A stretch of 64,000 bases of DNA from Muraenolepis orangiensis (Eukaryota > Chordata > Actinopteri > Gadiformes > Muraenolepididae): positions 16,244,521 through 16,308,520 of the forward strand of contig CM051015.1 of the NCBI GenBank assembly GCA_027704905.1, given 5' to 3'. Under the pieces are notes generated by a model, which searched no databases, was not told where the DNA came from, and saw only the letters and a program-made list of their open reading frames with translations. Of the stretch, positions 21,317 through 33,433 are shown piece by piece. Each line of letters begins with the position of its first letter. Within the stretch, counting starts at the first letter, position 1. The position numbers and the translations under genes are program-made.

Positions 21317-22028
21317 ACTAGGAAGGAGCACGTGCACCATGTTCAGGCAGTCCTCCAGCGTCTCTTCGAAAAACTCCCTTTTTTTTAAAGACCGAGAAGT
21401 GAAGACCGAGAAGAGTTCCATACCTCCTCTGTCTCTTTCCTAGGGTATATTGTGGGACAGGGGAACATGCAGATGGACCCCACCAGGGTTTCAGAGGTTA
21501 CATCCTGGCCTGTTCCTGAGTCCCGCAAGCAGCTGCAATGCTTCCTGGGGTTTGCCAATTTTTACCGGAGGTGTATTTGGGCTACAGCACAGTGGCTGTT
21601 CCGCTCACGGCCCTTACCTCATTCAAGGTTTTGTTCCAGTGGTCCCTACCCAAACTCCCCTCGGCCAAGGAGACGGCAGAAAGGGTCCTGAATCAATCTT
21701 CCGGTTACATGGTCCCGCCACCAATGTGGTCTCCGAACAGGGGCCCCATTTACATCTGTGTTTTGGAGGGAGTTCTGCTCACTTATCTTCAGCCTATCTT
21801 CTGGTTTCCTCTAATGGCCAGACTGAGTGGAACAACCAGGAGATGGAGACGGCACTGCAGTGCACAGTCTCTAAACACCTCTCATCCTGGTCCAAACAGC
21901 TCCTATGTGTGGAATTGACACAAAACACCCTTGTCGATTCTGCCACTGGGTTATCTCCCTTCCAGTGTGCATATGGTCCAGCCCCCAATATTCCCTGCGC
22001 TGGAGAAGGAGGTCTACTGCCCGTCAAG

Positions 22029-23072
22029 TTAAGTCAATTTTATTTGTATAGTGCTTAATCACAGTTACAGTCTCAAAGGGCTTCACAGGCCACATGTTTA
22101 CAACACCCGCCAAACCCTTGCCCCCCTAAGGGCAAGAAAAAAACTCCCTTAATTATGGAGTAAGAAATCTTGAGAAGGAACGCAGAGTGGAAGAGGATCC
22201 CTCCTCCCAGGGATGCTTTAGGAGTGCAACGGGTGCCATAAGTGACATATAGTAATGTACAATTCAAATAAAATACATATAAAATACACAATATACAAAT
22301 ATTAAAATGAGAATAAAATGTGTGTGGTGCTGAACGGTATCCTTCAGGTGAGGATCACAGCAGCACACTGGAAAACAAAGAAGCAGACTGCAGTATGGTT
22401 AGATTGGGTAAGGTGGACATGGAATTTGTGGAGAACCTCTAGTCTACTACCTATCGGCAGCAGGGGTAGACTAGTGCTGGCTAATGGGTCGATTTAGTTG
22501 TAACGAGAGCTGGCGCCAAAAGACAATGTAAAAAGTTAGGTTTCAAGTTAAGATTTAAAGATTTAAACAGAGTCTGCTTCCATGATTACAGGTGGCAGAC
22601 TGTTCCACAAATATGGCGCACAGTAGGATAACAGTAGGATAAGTAGCTATATTCACTGCTGATTTTTTTTGGACTTTTGGGATTGATGACCTGATGACCG
22701 GAGGGGCCAAGAAGGACAATAGGGAACAATAAGGTCCTTCAGGTATGATGGTGCTAATCTGTGTAGTATTTTATAAGTAAGAAGTAGCACCTTGAAATCT
22801 GACCTCGCATTAATTGGAAGTCAGTGGAGTGACGACATAATTGGAGTAATGTGGTTAAACTTTCAAATCATAGTCAAAAGTCTAGCAGCAGCATTCTGCA
22901 CAAGCTTGAGGCTTTTCGTAGCGAAGTTCGGTAACCCAGAGAACAGTGCATTACAGTAATCTAGTCTAGACGATATAAAGGCATGGATGAGTATCCCTGC
23001 ATCTGCGGCATACAGAATTGGTCTCATTCTAGCAATGTTTCTACAATGATTTATTTCAACATTACACAGCAT
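22029..23072 (-). mobile_element. L2-type LINE, 3' part (RT C-terminus and 3' UTR)
   Basis: Minus strand 23072-22863 encodes HAFISSRLDYCNALFSGLP and a VQNAAARLLT-type end, the hallmark C-terminus of L2-like reverse transcriptases. The remainder to 22029 is 3' UTR ending at TCAATTTTATTTGTATAGTG, a common fish repeat. The 5' portion continues at 27165-28815, beyond a hAT and LINE insertion. Confidence 0.7.
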
Positions 23073-24005
23073 ATAATATCAACATCACACGACTTATGAA
23101 CTTTTAAAACCAACAAAATAACTAAACGATGAGTCTTTTGTTAAAACACTAAATTTAAACTATATTTTTGGTTTCTTTTAACAATGTGAAATAAATATTA
23201 TATATATAAACAAACAAATAAATAAATAAATGCTTAAGCAAACTTAAACATTTCAATATCAGTGCAAAACATTAAATTTAAACTTTCAGTTTTTTCCTGA
23301 GGTCGGAATGCAAACAAAAATAATAAATATACCGCAAAACTTCACTTAAACACTATGGCATAAATGGTGTGTTATATTAGGCTAGGCTACTAACTTTTAC
23401 ATGACCCACTGTCATCTTCTCATATTATGAGAAAGGAACACAAGTTTGTCTACGTTGTCCGGGAGAAGTGAGCTCCGTGTCTTGCTCACAATGAAGCCGG
23501 CTTTTGAAAATATGTGCTCCGATGGCGTGGATGTGGAAGGGAAGGAGTGGATGTGTTTAGCTGCTCTGGCAAGCTTAGGATAGCGTTCCTCATTTATTTT
23601 CCACCAAGTCAGTGGTCCCTTATCAACCTTGATTCGGTCCTCCAAGTATGTCTTCATTTCATTATTCTCAGCTTCCGTCTGTTGCTCTTCAGCAGAACCA
23701 ATCAGCATTGTGATATCTCCTGCTGCTTTTCCCTTTGCTTCTTCGGTGCGGGCTCACTTTCCTCTGCGCCGCTGCTGTCCTCGCTCTGAGCAGTAGCTTC
23801 TTCTGCTGGAGATAAACTCTCAGCCAGATCCGACACCGTTGAGTATTCATCGTCCCATTTCTCTGCATCAAGGAATGACAAGCTCTTAAACCGTGGGTCT
23901 AGGACAGCAGCTCGAAATTGTCCCAAACTTTTGATTTCACGCCCGACATAGTTTTTACCATCAGCTAGTCTGACTCCGTGAAAACAAGTGACTGAAGGAG
24001 TCACC
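23073..24005 (-). mobile_element. hAT transposon, 3' part (transposase C-terminus)
   Basis: Minus-strand frames 24004-23702 and 23708-23412 encode the end of a ZBED-like hAT transposase. An AAVLDPRFKSLSFL block is followed by an acidic linker and the dimerisation domain (WWKINEERYPKLARAAKHI, then PSTSTPSEHIFSKAG). A frame break near 23700 splits them. The 5' side is cut by the LINE at 24018. The remaining end with a CATCCCTAG-type terminal repeat lies at 27029-27165. Confidence 0.75.
23412..24004 (-). pseudogene. hAT transposase C-terminal fragment
   Basis: Two overlapping minus-strand frames: residues before the acidic insert (24004-23702) and the hAT dimerisation region (23708-23412). The Trp-Trp and STSTPSEHIFS motifs identify the family. 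The catalytic residues upstream are absent because the sequence is truncated at 24005. It could not mobilise DNA. Confidence 0.75.
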
Positions 24006-24017
24006 GGCGGACGGAGT

Positions 24018-27000
24018 ATGGCGCCGTACGAGATGGCTACCGTGTAGCGAGCTCCCGCACAACAACGCCGTTTTTTGTTATTTATTGTTTTTATCGCGAC
24101 TATCTTTGTTCAGGAAGTTAGCAGCACGTTCATTTATAACTTTTGCACACTTCTGGAGATAAGATCGACAGTCGCTCGCCGCCTACCAGAGTTTTTTCAT
24201 TCTTTCGACTTAGACGTCCCGCCCGAAATCACAGCTGGATTATCTCCGACGATCTTGGGCACGATTACACGCAAGCGTCGCAGGAAGAAGCGAGGGAAGC
24301 GAGCCGGCATGCTAGTCAGGCTGAGATGTCGATCCGATCGCCCCCCACTAACCACCATTCTACTGGCTAATGTACAGTCTCTGGACAATAAGTTAAACGA
24401 GCTACAGGCTTGTATTCAATTCAACCGGGAAACTAAGGACAACTGTATCATCTGCCTTACTGAGACATGGATGTTGGAGGGGGTTACCGACGCAGCTATC
24501 GAGCTGACGGAATTGTCCGTTCTCCGGACCAGAGTACCTGATGCTTATGTGCCGTCCATACTGGCTACCTCGGGAGTTTACAGCGGTAACCGTGACTGCT
24601 GTTTACATTCCCCCACAAGCCAACACGGACACAGCGCTGAAGGAACTGTATGGGGCTATCAGCGAACAGGATTCGGCACACCCTGAGGCTCCTCTCATCA
24701 TGGCGGGGGACTTCAACAAGGCGAACCTGAAGAAGGTTCTCCCGAAGTTCTACAAACACATAACGAGCAACACACGGGGTGAGCGGATCCTCGACCACTG
24801 CTACACTCCCTTCCGTGATGACTACAAGGCCCTCCTCCGCCCACCGTTCAGCAAATCAGACCACCGCTCTATCCAGCTACTCCCCGCCTATAGGCAGAGA
24901 CTGAAGCAGCAACCGATTGCTGTGAGGGAGGTCCAATGCTGGTAGGACCAAGCAGACTCTATGCTGCAGGATTGTTTTGATCGCACTGATGTTGATGTTC
25001 CGCTGATGTTCCGCTGATGTTCCGCGTTGCCTCGGACAATAACATCAACAAGTACGCGTCCTCGGTCACCGGGTTCATCAAGAACTGCAGAGATTATGTT
25101 GTTCCGACCAAGTCGGTTCGGATATACCCCAACAAGAAACCGTGGATTAACGGCATTGTTCGCGCTGCCCTACACGCGCGTAACGCCGCCTTTGGCTCCC
25201 GGAATATGGAGGAATATACGAGAGCCCGCTACAACCTCCGTAAGACCATCGTCACTGCCAAGCGGCAGTATAAGGACAGAGTGGAGGAGAAATTCAAGAG
25301 CCACGACGCGAGGGGTATGTGGCAGGGGCTACAGACGATAACGAACAGACGGAGAACCAGTTGTGTAGAGAACTCCTCTACCTCCCTCCCAGGAGAGCTA
25401 AATACTTTTTTTGCTCTGTTCGACGTTGGCAGCCCGCCGAAGCCAGCGCCGACTGAGAAGACCAGCCTGCTGAACATCTCGGAGGCGGATGTGTGCCGCA
25501 CCTTCAAGTGGTTGAACATCCGTAAGGCGGCAGGCCCCGACGACATCCCAGGCCGCGTCCTCAGAGCATGCTCAGACCAGTTGGCAGTCTTTGCAGACAT
25601 CTTCAAACTCTCCCTGTCCCAGTTGTTCCCGCGGTCTTCAAGATGTCCACCATCGTGCCTGTCCCTAAACAACCCAAGGTAACACGCCTGAATGACTATA
25701 GACCGGTAGCCCTCACCTCGATTGTCAGCAAATGCTTCGAGAGGTTGGTCAAGGACTTTATTTGCTCCGCGTTACCTGCCACGCTGGACCCATGGCAATT
25801 TGCATATCGTCAAAACAGATCTACGGACGACGCAAATGCCATGGCCCTCCACACTGCCCTTTCCCACCCGGAGGGAAAGAACTGTTATGTGAGAATTCTG
25901 TTTGTGGACTACAGCTCAGCGTTCAACACGATAGTTCCTACCAAGGATGACACGTGCCCCAATCCACGTGCAGCTGGATACTGGACCTCCTGTCCAGTAG
26001 CCGCCAGGTGGTGAGGATGGGAAGCACCACCTCAGAGCCACTGACCCTCAACATGGGAGCCCCCCAGGGATGGGTGCTGAGCCCTCTCCTCTACTCCCTC
26101 TACACCCACGACTGCATGGCTATGCACAGCTCCAACATCATCATCAAGTTAGCTGATGACACGACAGTGATGGTCCTGATCGCCGGCGACGACGAGCCAG
26201 CATACAGGGAGGAGGTTGGATCGCCCTCAACGTCAAGAAGACCAAGGAGCTGATCGTGTACTACAGGAAGCAGAGAGAAGAGCACAGCCCTATCTCCATT
26301 GACGGTGTTGCAGTAGAGAGGGTCAGCAGCTTCAAGTTCCTCGGCGTGCACATCTCCGAGGACCTCACATGGTCCACGCACACCACACACGTGGTGAAAA
26401 GGGCCCAACAATGCCTGTATTTCCTCAAGCGTCTGAGGAAATTCAGCATGGGCCCCCGCATCCTGAGAACATTCTATACCGGCACCATCGAAAGTGTTCT
26501 TACAGGGTGTATCACCGCCTGGTACGGGAACTGCACCGCACTCGAGCGCAGAGTGCTTCAAAGGGTGCTGTCCCAGTATATTGTTGGAGGTGAGCTCCCC
26601 TCCCTCCTGGATATATACAACCAGCGGTGCGTGGCCAAGGCCAAATGCATCATAAAAGACAATGCCCACCCCAGCCACGAACTGTATTAACTTTTACCGT
26701 CAAGTAAAAGTTAATACCGCCAAGTGCTGTACAAATAGACTCAGAGATAGCTTCAACAGTCAGGCCATCAGGCTGCTGAACAAGGGTGTATAGCATATAA
26801 CAATGTTTATTTTATTACATTGATTTATATATACATATTGCTCTTTTTCTGTGCCGATTATTATATTATATATACTATTATATTATATATTTACTTATAC
26901 TTATACTTATATTTATAACTGCTGTTTGTAGTCGGGTATTGCACATAAGATTTTCACTCACTGCTGATGAGTAAACTGTAAACTGTGAACTGACAATAAA

Positions 27001-27028
27001 CTTGACTTGACTTGACTTGACTTGACTG
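24018..27028 (+). mobile_element. LINE, plus strand, decayed full-length copy
   Basis: Starts GAGTATGGCGCCGTACGAGA like the element at 13060 and ends in ACTTG tandem repeats at 27004-27028. The endonuclease (24280-24945), linker (25017-25682) and reverse transcriptase (25568-26690) are split by several frameshifts. Part of the endonuclease is deleted near 24525. The catalytic box reads KLADDTTVM, and the sequence just after TIVPTK (about 25945) is deleted. It sits inside the hAT element. Confidence 0.8.
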
Positions 27029-27165
27029 TCATCGAGTGAGGACTCAAGTGTCCTAAAAAAAAAAGAAACTACATTTATTTTCCTGCGACCAATGACCAAT
27101 GACAACTTGATTGACTAATGACTCTTGGTCGATTAACCTTTCGTCGACTCATAGGGGGCATCCCT
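27029..27165 (-). mobile_element. hAT transposon, 5' end with terminal repeat
   Basis: Contains GGTCGATTAACCTTTCGTCG and ends GGGGGCATCCCTAG, a typical hAT terminal inverted repeat in minus orientation. It pairs with the transposase fragment at 23073-24005. An 8-bp target duplication was sought but is not clear on the left side. Confidence 0.6.
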
Positions 27166-28815
27166 AGTGATTCGATTGTGAATCATCACAAAGAACAACT
27201 TGTCTCCTATTTGTGAGGTAAGATCTGAACCAAAGGAGAGCCGAGTCTTTGATGCATCAACATACATCAATTTTGAGACAATAAAGGAGGATGCTGAGGT
27301 CGATTGTGTTGAAGGTGCCACTAAGGTCGAGCAGCACCAGCAATCATGTATTTCTCTGGTCACAGCAGTTTCAGTGGAGTAGAAGGTTCTAAACCCAGAC
27401 TGGAAGGGTTCAAATAAGTTGTTCACCATCAGATGATTGATTGTTTGGTCAGCTATAATTCTTTCCAGTACTTTCGAAAAAGAAAGGAAGGTTAGAGATG
27501 GGCAGATAGTTGCTAAGTACTTTTGGGTCCAGGCAAGGCTTCTTCAGTAGAGGTTGTATCACAGCAGTCTTGAAACTAGATGGAACTGTTCCAGTAGAAA
27601 GGGATAAGATCATGATGTTGAGCTTACTAAGCCCCTAAACAACTGGGAGAAGTTCCTTAAGAACCTTGGTGGGGAGAGAGTCTAGCATACAGGTAGTGTT
27701 ATTATAGCAAGTGCATCCAAGGAGATTGTACTGAACTGCAGGAAGGTTGCTTCAGGAGAGAAACATAGTGCCTCTCTTGCATGATGTTCAGGATGATGGG
27801 TAGGGGAAGCATCAATGTATTTTCAAATAGACTCAATTCTGTGCTCAAAGAATTCCAAGAAGTTGCTAGCAGAGAGTCAGGAGCAGAAGAACAATTAACA
27901 ACAACTGCTTCATGACGAGTTTCGAACTCCTATTCTAAGATCTTCCAAAGTATTAAGGTTTGAGGGAGTTGGATTGCAACTTAGAGTTTACTGTATCATT
28001 TTTGAAGATTTGCCTTCGCCTGCGGGTTTTACACCTCGGGACAGTGCGAGGCAGCTCCACAATACTGATAGGTGTAGGTGTACTATAAACCTGCAGTTTG
28101 CAGTTGCTGCTGCTGTGACCAGTATAAAAACCTAGAGGCACCTCAGTGTCAGCATTACGCGCTACATAACCAAGGCTAATTAAACTAGTTAACCCACTCA
28201 GTCTTCTAGTGGGTTAACTAGACGTTGGCTAGTATGTTGCTAGCAGGTTCGGTAATTGCCTGCGTCCCAGTGTGCTGTAAGTGCACATGTCACGCCTGGC
28301 TAAGACATCTATCTATGTTTTCTGACATAATTGAGGCGTCTTTCTCAGTAGGGTGAAGGCCGTCTCTCATCAGCATGCAAGGGTGGTCCCACATGGAGAA
28401 CCAGTTATCTAGAAAAACTAAGCCCTGCTCTTCACCATATCGTGCCAGCCAACGATTTAGGGACAATAGTCTACAATAACGCTCGTCAGAACTCCTGATA
28501 GGTAAAGGGCCAGAGAGAATTAATCGATACCGACACATCTTTCTGGCGAAATCACAGTGTAACTGTGTTACTTTTTGTGATTTCTGAGATACCGCTATGA
28601 CACCGTCTGGCAGGTATTCTCTACGCTCTCCGGAGTATCTGTCTTTTCTATGGACGCTATATTTTCCTCCTCTAGTTGACAGATATGTCTCTCTAGAAGA
28701 GCTATATTTTCTTGGAGGAAGGCACAGGAGCAGGAGCAACAGGAGTCCATGCTTACCTTGTTTTATGCGACAAACGTGGTGACAAATACAATAGAGGACA
28801 ATACAAAACAGCAAT
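27166..28815 (-). mobile_element. L2-type LINE, 5' part (ORF1 esterase and RT pieces)
   Basis: The minus strand encodes an ORF1 segment (28814-28290) and a reverse-transcriptase piece (27429-27133, FEPFQSGFRTFYSTETAV). Between them, about 27430-28290, the frame is decayed. Together with 22029-23072 this is one element interrupted by the hAT. Confidence 0.7.
28290..28814 (-). pseudogene. LINE ORF1 with SGNH/esterase-like domain, fragment
   Basis: A 174-residue frame with a hydrophobic start. It carries SGPLPIRSSDERYCRLLSLN and the C-terminal signature MRDGLHPTEKDA. The Asp-x-x-His pair there is the end of the catalytic triad of SGNH hydrolases. Such esterase domains are known in ORF1 of some fish L2 and CR1 elements. 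The N-terminal nucleophile Ser block is not seen, so the fragment is incomplete. Confidence 0.65.
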
Positions 28816-28916
28816 CGGTGTTAACAGAAAAGATCGATAACAGTCGGATTATATAATATTATATTAGATTATATAATAACAGCAAATTTAAGAAAGATAC
28901 TGATTTGCAAAACGTT

Positions 28917-29275
28917 TCAGAATGTGGCTGACAGAGTCTGAAAGAGAGAGCAGAGTGCCCGTCTGTCCAGACCATCATCCGCAGCTGCCTTTAGAGTTGG
29001 GCCCAGGCCATGATCTCTCTCCTCTGTGCAGTCAACCGTTACACCACAGTGTCCAGGATCAAGCCGGTGCGGATATGTCCACTGGTCCCTGCTGCGCCTG
29101 CAGCTGCGCCTGCTCTGTCGCTGTGGGAGAGGTCTCCAGTACCTGGTCGACTGGAACGGGTATGGCCATGAGGAGAGGTTGTGGGTTCCGGCTGGACACA
29201 TTCTGGACGACCGCCTCATCAGGCAGTTCCACCAACGCCATCCCGACCAGCCATCAGTGGCGGCTGGTGGTTGAA
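28917..29275 (+). pseudogene. Gypsy integrase tail with chromodomain, fragment
   Basis: About 29135-29265 reads LQYLVDWNGYGHEERLWVPA then HILDDRLIRQFHQRHPDQP. That is the chromodomain (YLVxWxGYxxEExxWxP) that ends integrases of Gypsy chromoviruses and guides insertion to chromatin. Only this tail remains. The sequence on the left to about 28917 is the degraded preceding segment. Confidence 0.7.
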
Positions 29276-30335
29276 AAAGAAGGGGAGGAAGGAAGGTGCC
29301 GTGTGTATTAGTGGGTAATTTTTTGCATGTAGGCCAATCTGAATTGAAACCGATTGTGATGTGAGGGGGAAGAAGCATTGTTTTGATGAAAAATAGCTAT
29401 TTAGTGATTACTCCATTAATGATGAAAATCTGAAAAATTGGAATAGAAGTTCTATGCACAGTGGCGAGTTTTAACAAACAAAACTAACGGAATTGAAATT
29501 GAGTCAGATTTGAGGGAGAACATTTTTTTGGAAAAAGTATATTTACCTGTATTTAATTAAAATAAGACATACTATCATATAGTAAAACCAGTTATGCAAA
29601 TCACGTCAATTGTCTAATCGCAACCCAAAAAAACTCCACCTTGTCATGGTCAGCCATGCTTTCTGTTTACGTTTAGCGTCATGCACCCGGAACACTTTGA
29701 GTTCGTAACTCGAAAGTTTCAAATCTGAAATGTAATTAAAAGTAAATATTTGACTCACGGGTTGTCTGCAACGCGATATTAATATGAATGACACAAGATA
29801 GATCCTTGCATGATTATAAGCTGCCCCCCAAAACTCTGATTAGGTATTCATCAAAGCAGGGAGCTCTGCTGATTGGTTCACAATGCCTCTGGCTAGACCC
29901 GCCCTAAGGGAGGATCATCTTCCCTTACTGCCGTACACTCTAAAACCAGGACTCACCGGCCGTCCGGGTTTATAATAGACTTCAATGGGGAGCTTGGAGG
30001 ACGATCCTCTGTACAGTAATTTTAAATTAGCGATAGGGGGCGCTGTTGGTACACAGGGACATGATTGTTGAGCTTTCAAAGTGTAAAATAGTCATTTTAT
30101 CATTATTTTCACAGATGAATCTGTTATATATATGTGTATTTATTTTTCTCTTGCAAGTTTATTTTTCTCTGAAATTTAAGGGAGGATGGTCCTCCCTTTC
30201 CTCAATGGACGAGCTAGACGAGGTCGACCGTTCCTGCAGGGGGTGTCACCATGGAGGATCCCTTCCCCTTGTTGTCCGATTCGTCCAATGAGGACAGGGA
30301 AGAGCCATCGTCAGACATGGATGTCTTTGATGAAT
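29262..30335. other. Unclassified repeat-like stretch
   Basis: Starts CAGTGGCGGCTGGTGG, which looks like a transposon end, and is AT-rich with no sizeable ORF. Short inverted GGGAGGAT/ATCTTCCC and GGAGGATGGTCCTCC elements occur near 29910 and 30180. A non-autonomous DNA transposon is possible, but I could not pair its termini. Confidence 0.3.
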
Positions 30336-30394
30336 ATTAACCTTCCACCCACCCGACCCAGTGTAGGACATTTGTTTTGTTTTTTTAGCTGTGC

Positions 30395-30914
30395 ATTTTC
30401 CTAGCCCATCCAGAAAACCCAGCAACTGCCAGTCAAGAGAAAACCACCGCCAGTCAAAACAGCAGCTGAGGCCTCCGCTCGAAGAAGAGGGAGGGTGGGT
30501 TGGAGGGTCATCCTGGCGTGGTGTATGGACAATGGGGTTGGTTGTTTTTTGGTTTTGTTACTTGTAAACCGTGTAGAGTCCAATTTAGGTAGATTTTAGG
30601 ATGGGGGGAGGGGGTTGGAGTAGGTTTTGGCAGGGGATTTTCCCCAGCCTCAATTTGCCTGGCCTGAGTTAGACTGATGACTCTATGGCAGGTGAGGCTG
30701 CACACTTGTGGGTCTTGCTAATCAAGGCCCACAGGTTAAACCTGCCACCTACACACTCTCGTGGAGAGAGCTCTATCATTTACCAACTGCTCTGTTCATT
30801 ATGATTCAAAATTCTGCATTAAACCAGATTCATTTACCCTGGGTTAGTGTCCTTGTCTTCAAGAGGAGCCCTCAAGAAGCCATTTTAACGGCTTGTGGCA
30901 GTGGCGACTGCTAC
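30395..30914 (+). mobile_element. LTR-retroelement remnant
   Basis: Internal tail shared with 815-1060 and 46150-46370, then an LTR of the TGTGGAG family. This copy lacks the first ~60 bases of the LTR: the sequence jumps from CAATTTG to CCTGGCCTGAG at about 30658. Ends near 30914. Confidence 0.55.
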
Positions 30915-32270
30915 TGTCTAATATTTTCAAGTTCTGATCCTTGATTGTTTTGCAGCAAGGAGTCTCGGCTGCACTTAGTGAAGGTGTGAGCCATCGTCGA
31001 CACGCCAAATCTGACAAATGCAAAAGATGTGCAACAACTCGCATTGATAACTTTTTAGCCAGGTTCATTTTGGAAAAAACAAAACTTGTAATGCCATGTC
31101 AACAATTTTCCCAATCTTTTGGAAATACACTATGCAAACATTTCTCAAACTAAACGGACACAAATCTGGTCCCAAATATCTCACCAAGTCCACCTCGAAC
31201 ATCTCCCAGACCAGGAATTTCATACCCTCACATCCACAAACTGTAACCAAGTGTAGTGTGTGCCTGAATTCACATTTTACAAAAGGACGCATACCAAACA
31301 TTGCAGTCATGTTTCAAAACGGATGTTGGACTTGGCAAAACATATGTTGCTTTATATACATCAATGGATACTTACAACAAATACTTAAAATGGAAGTAAA
31401 ATAAATATAAATGGTGTCCTGCATGAAATCTAATCAATTTTTATCTACCACCAACCTTCTTCTTGGATAACCCCTGACATCATCAAAGTCATAATTAAGG
31501 ACATTAACAGGAAACATAGGCTTCTCCTTGACTCTCTCCTTCAGCAAGAGCTGGAGATTAGGAGCAAAACTTGAAGGTGGAGTCATTTGTTGATTAATAT
31601 TTATTGAGCTGTTGGTCGCCTCACAACCGGAAGGTTGCTGGTTCGATCCCCGCTGCCTCCTCCTAGCAAAAGCTGTCGAGGTGTCCTTGAGCAAGACACC
31701 CTAACCCTAACTGCTCCCGACGTGCTGGCTGTCTCCTTGCATGGCTGACTCCGCCGTTGGTGGTTGAATGTGTGTATGAATAGGTGAATGTGAGACTTGA
31801 TATGAAGCACTAATAAAGCACTTTGAGTAACCATTGCTTAGAAAAGCGCGATATAAATGTCAATTTACCATGTTGGAGGAGGTCAAGAACAGGCTCGACC
31901 AGCTGAAGAAGGAGTACTGTGGTTGAAGAAGGAGTTCAAGCTGAAGGCTCGGGTATGATAAAAAAGACATGGAGACATGGAGAAGAGCTTGAGTAAAAAC
32001 AGTCTTGTTGTTCATAAATGAGCATGAAGAAAAGGAAAGTGCAGGAACGATGGTAGGCCTGTGAACTAAAGTAAATGACAGAGGAGAAAGACTCCTCAGT
32101 ATCATTGTCTCATCAAAGAATCTAAACCTCCTAAGGTCCATTGAATTCCCCATAGGCCTCTACCCAACTACTTACATCACTACACATTCCATAATATTCA
32201 GTATTCCTCTATATTCTAGTGTTATGTTTGTTCAAATAACCAGCGAGAAAAATGTGCATTTAAGTGAGAT
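30915..32270. repeat. Unrecognised conserved block, 3' flank of copy 4
   Basis: The best-preserved of the set on the minus strand. 31310-31065 is an 81-codon frame containing CEFRHTLHLVTVCGCEG and VDLVRYLGPDLC. 31068-30859 starts MNLAKKLSM and includes the CRRW and LLHLSDLACR variant of the HFAFVRFGVS region. On the plus strand are the DIKVIIKD-type stretch (about 31480-31570) and an EEVKNRLDQLKK segment (31870-31905) duplicated in place. The function is unknown. Confidence 0.45.
31600..31863 (-). mobile_element. tRNA-derived SINE-like repeat
   Basis: Carries GGTTCGATCCCC (plus strand 31639-31650), which matches an RNA polymerase III B-box, and GAGGTGTCCTTGAGCAAGAC. The other end reads AAAGCGCGATATAAATG, a familiar fish repeat terminus. 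A second, oppositely oriented copy is at 35015-35280. The strand call is tentative. Confidence 0.55.
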
Positions 32271-32286
32271 TTAATTGATGATGAAA

Positions 32287-33157
32287 TCAACACATGTCAG
32301 TGACACGCCTCATGCTCATGAACCTCATGCCACTCATGCCCATATCCCTGAAGCTCCTGTACTCTCCAGGCCTCATGTACATCATCCTGCCCTTGTAGTG
32401 GGCCTGCTCATACATCAGCCAGTGGCCATCCATAACGTTGCAGGACTGGCAGTCAGACATGCGATAACGATCCTGGATGTTGTCACAGTCGTCCATCATC
32501 TCATTGGACTGACCGCCGTAGTTCTCCCTCTCGTAGATCTTCATCCTGAACTGGCCTCTGTGCTGTAATGCAGAGATTTAGAGAAACAATGTCAGCAGAC
32601 AACTCTAACCACAACACAGTATCATAGTTGAAATGGGTGAGAGTAACACCAAAACTAGGTGAGAGTAAAAGTTTAACTGGGTGAGAGTGACAGTTGAACT
32701 GGGTGAGAGTAACAGTTGAACTGTGGGTGAGTAATCTTACATAGGGGATCATTCTGCAGGACCTGATGTTGTCAAACATCATTCCCATGCTCATCATGCC
32801 CTGCATGTCATTGTACTCTCCCCTCCTCATGAAGAACTGCTGGCCCATGTAGTTGTTCCTCTCATAGACCATGAAGCAGCCACTCTCCACCCTGCAGGAC
32901 TGGCACCTGCTCAGGTAGGAGGACATGTCAGAGCAGTCGCTCATGCACTCATAAGAGCGGCCCTGGAAGTTCTTCTCCTCGTAGAAGGTGATCTGAAAGA
33001 GCACACAAATAGCACATATTACTTATGATAGAAAGGGGTTAAATGGAAATGTGTTTGCCATTTCCTACATTATAGAATAGTTGTTATTTTCCTACTGTCA
33101 CCCATTGTTACAAATGAAACATACTTTGCCCATCATGTTCCTGTTAGTGGGGGTCAT
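32287..33157 (-). CDS. crygm: Gamma-M crystallin, copy 4 (3 exons, 186 aa)
   Basis: Exon 1 is 33157-33125 (MTPTNRNMMGK), exon 2 is 32992-32741 and exon 3 is 32562-32287 (ends RRVTDMC). Canonical splice sites. Distinct residues are MQGMMSMG instead of MQRMM in the second Greek key, and Asn for Tyr in GGQSNEMMDD. Intron 2 (32563-32740) has the longest array of the 22-bp GGGTGAGAGTAACAGTTGAA-type repeat. Promoter and TATA follow at about 33200-33290. Exon 1 matches copies 5 and 6, while the 3' end matches copies 1 and 3. The gene therefore looks like a mosaic between the two sub-classes. Confidence 0.93.
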
Positions 33158-33365
33158 ATTGCTGTTACTACTGAACTGTCTTTCCACCTGTTTTACCGAG
33201 GTCCTTTTATATGATGTCAAACCTAAACAATCAGAGGCCCTGCCTGTGAGAACTCCTTACTCAGCTTCACACTCCTGTTGATGCTGAGGGGATCCCCCTG
33301 CACGTTTCTGGTATCTCTGGTTCCATTCTCTTTAGAATCCATTTCACTGACCACCAAATATTATT

Positions 33366-33384
33366 CATAAATATATATATACAC

Positions 33385-33430
<46 letters not shown>
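33366..33430. repeat. (TA)n microsatellite
   Basis: TA dinucleotide run interrupted by one ACGG, about 210 bp upstream of exon 1. Equivalent runs lie at 37769-37808 and 41243-41310 with different lengths, so it is a ready length marker of the units. Confidence 0.85.

Positions 33431-33433
<3 letters not shown>

Larger units (their letters stand above)
19401..22028 (+). mobile_element. Decayed Gypsy-type LTR retrotransposon, plus strand
   Basis: An LTR-like 5' end finishes CCGTGACA at about 19948. It is followed by a gag-like start (ATGGACCCTGTG at about 19965), then a protease-like region (20337-20711), reverse transcriptase (20930-21316), connection/RNase H start (21450-21590) and integrase fragments (21715-22027). 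All reading frames are broken. The 3' end is cut by the LINE tail at about 22028. Confidence 0.7.

Noticed and set aside
28917..29378. 153-aa minus-strand frame
   Set aside because: Antisense of a Gypsy chromodomain fragment that reads clearly on the plus strand.
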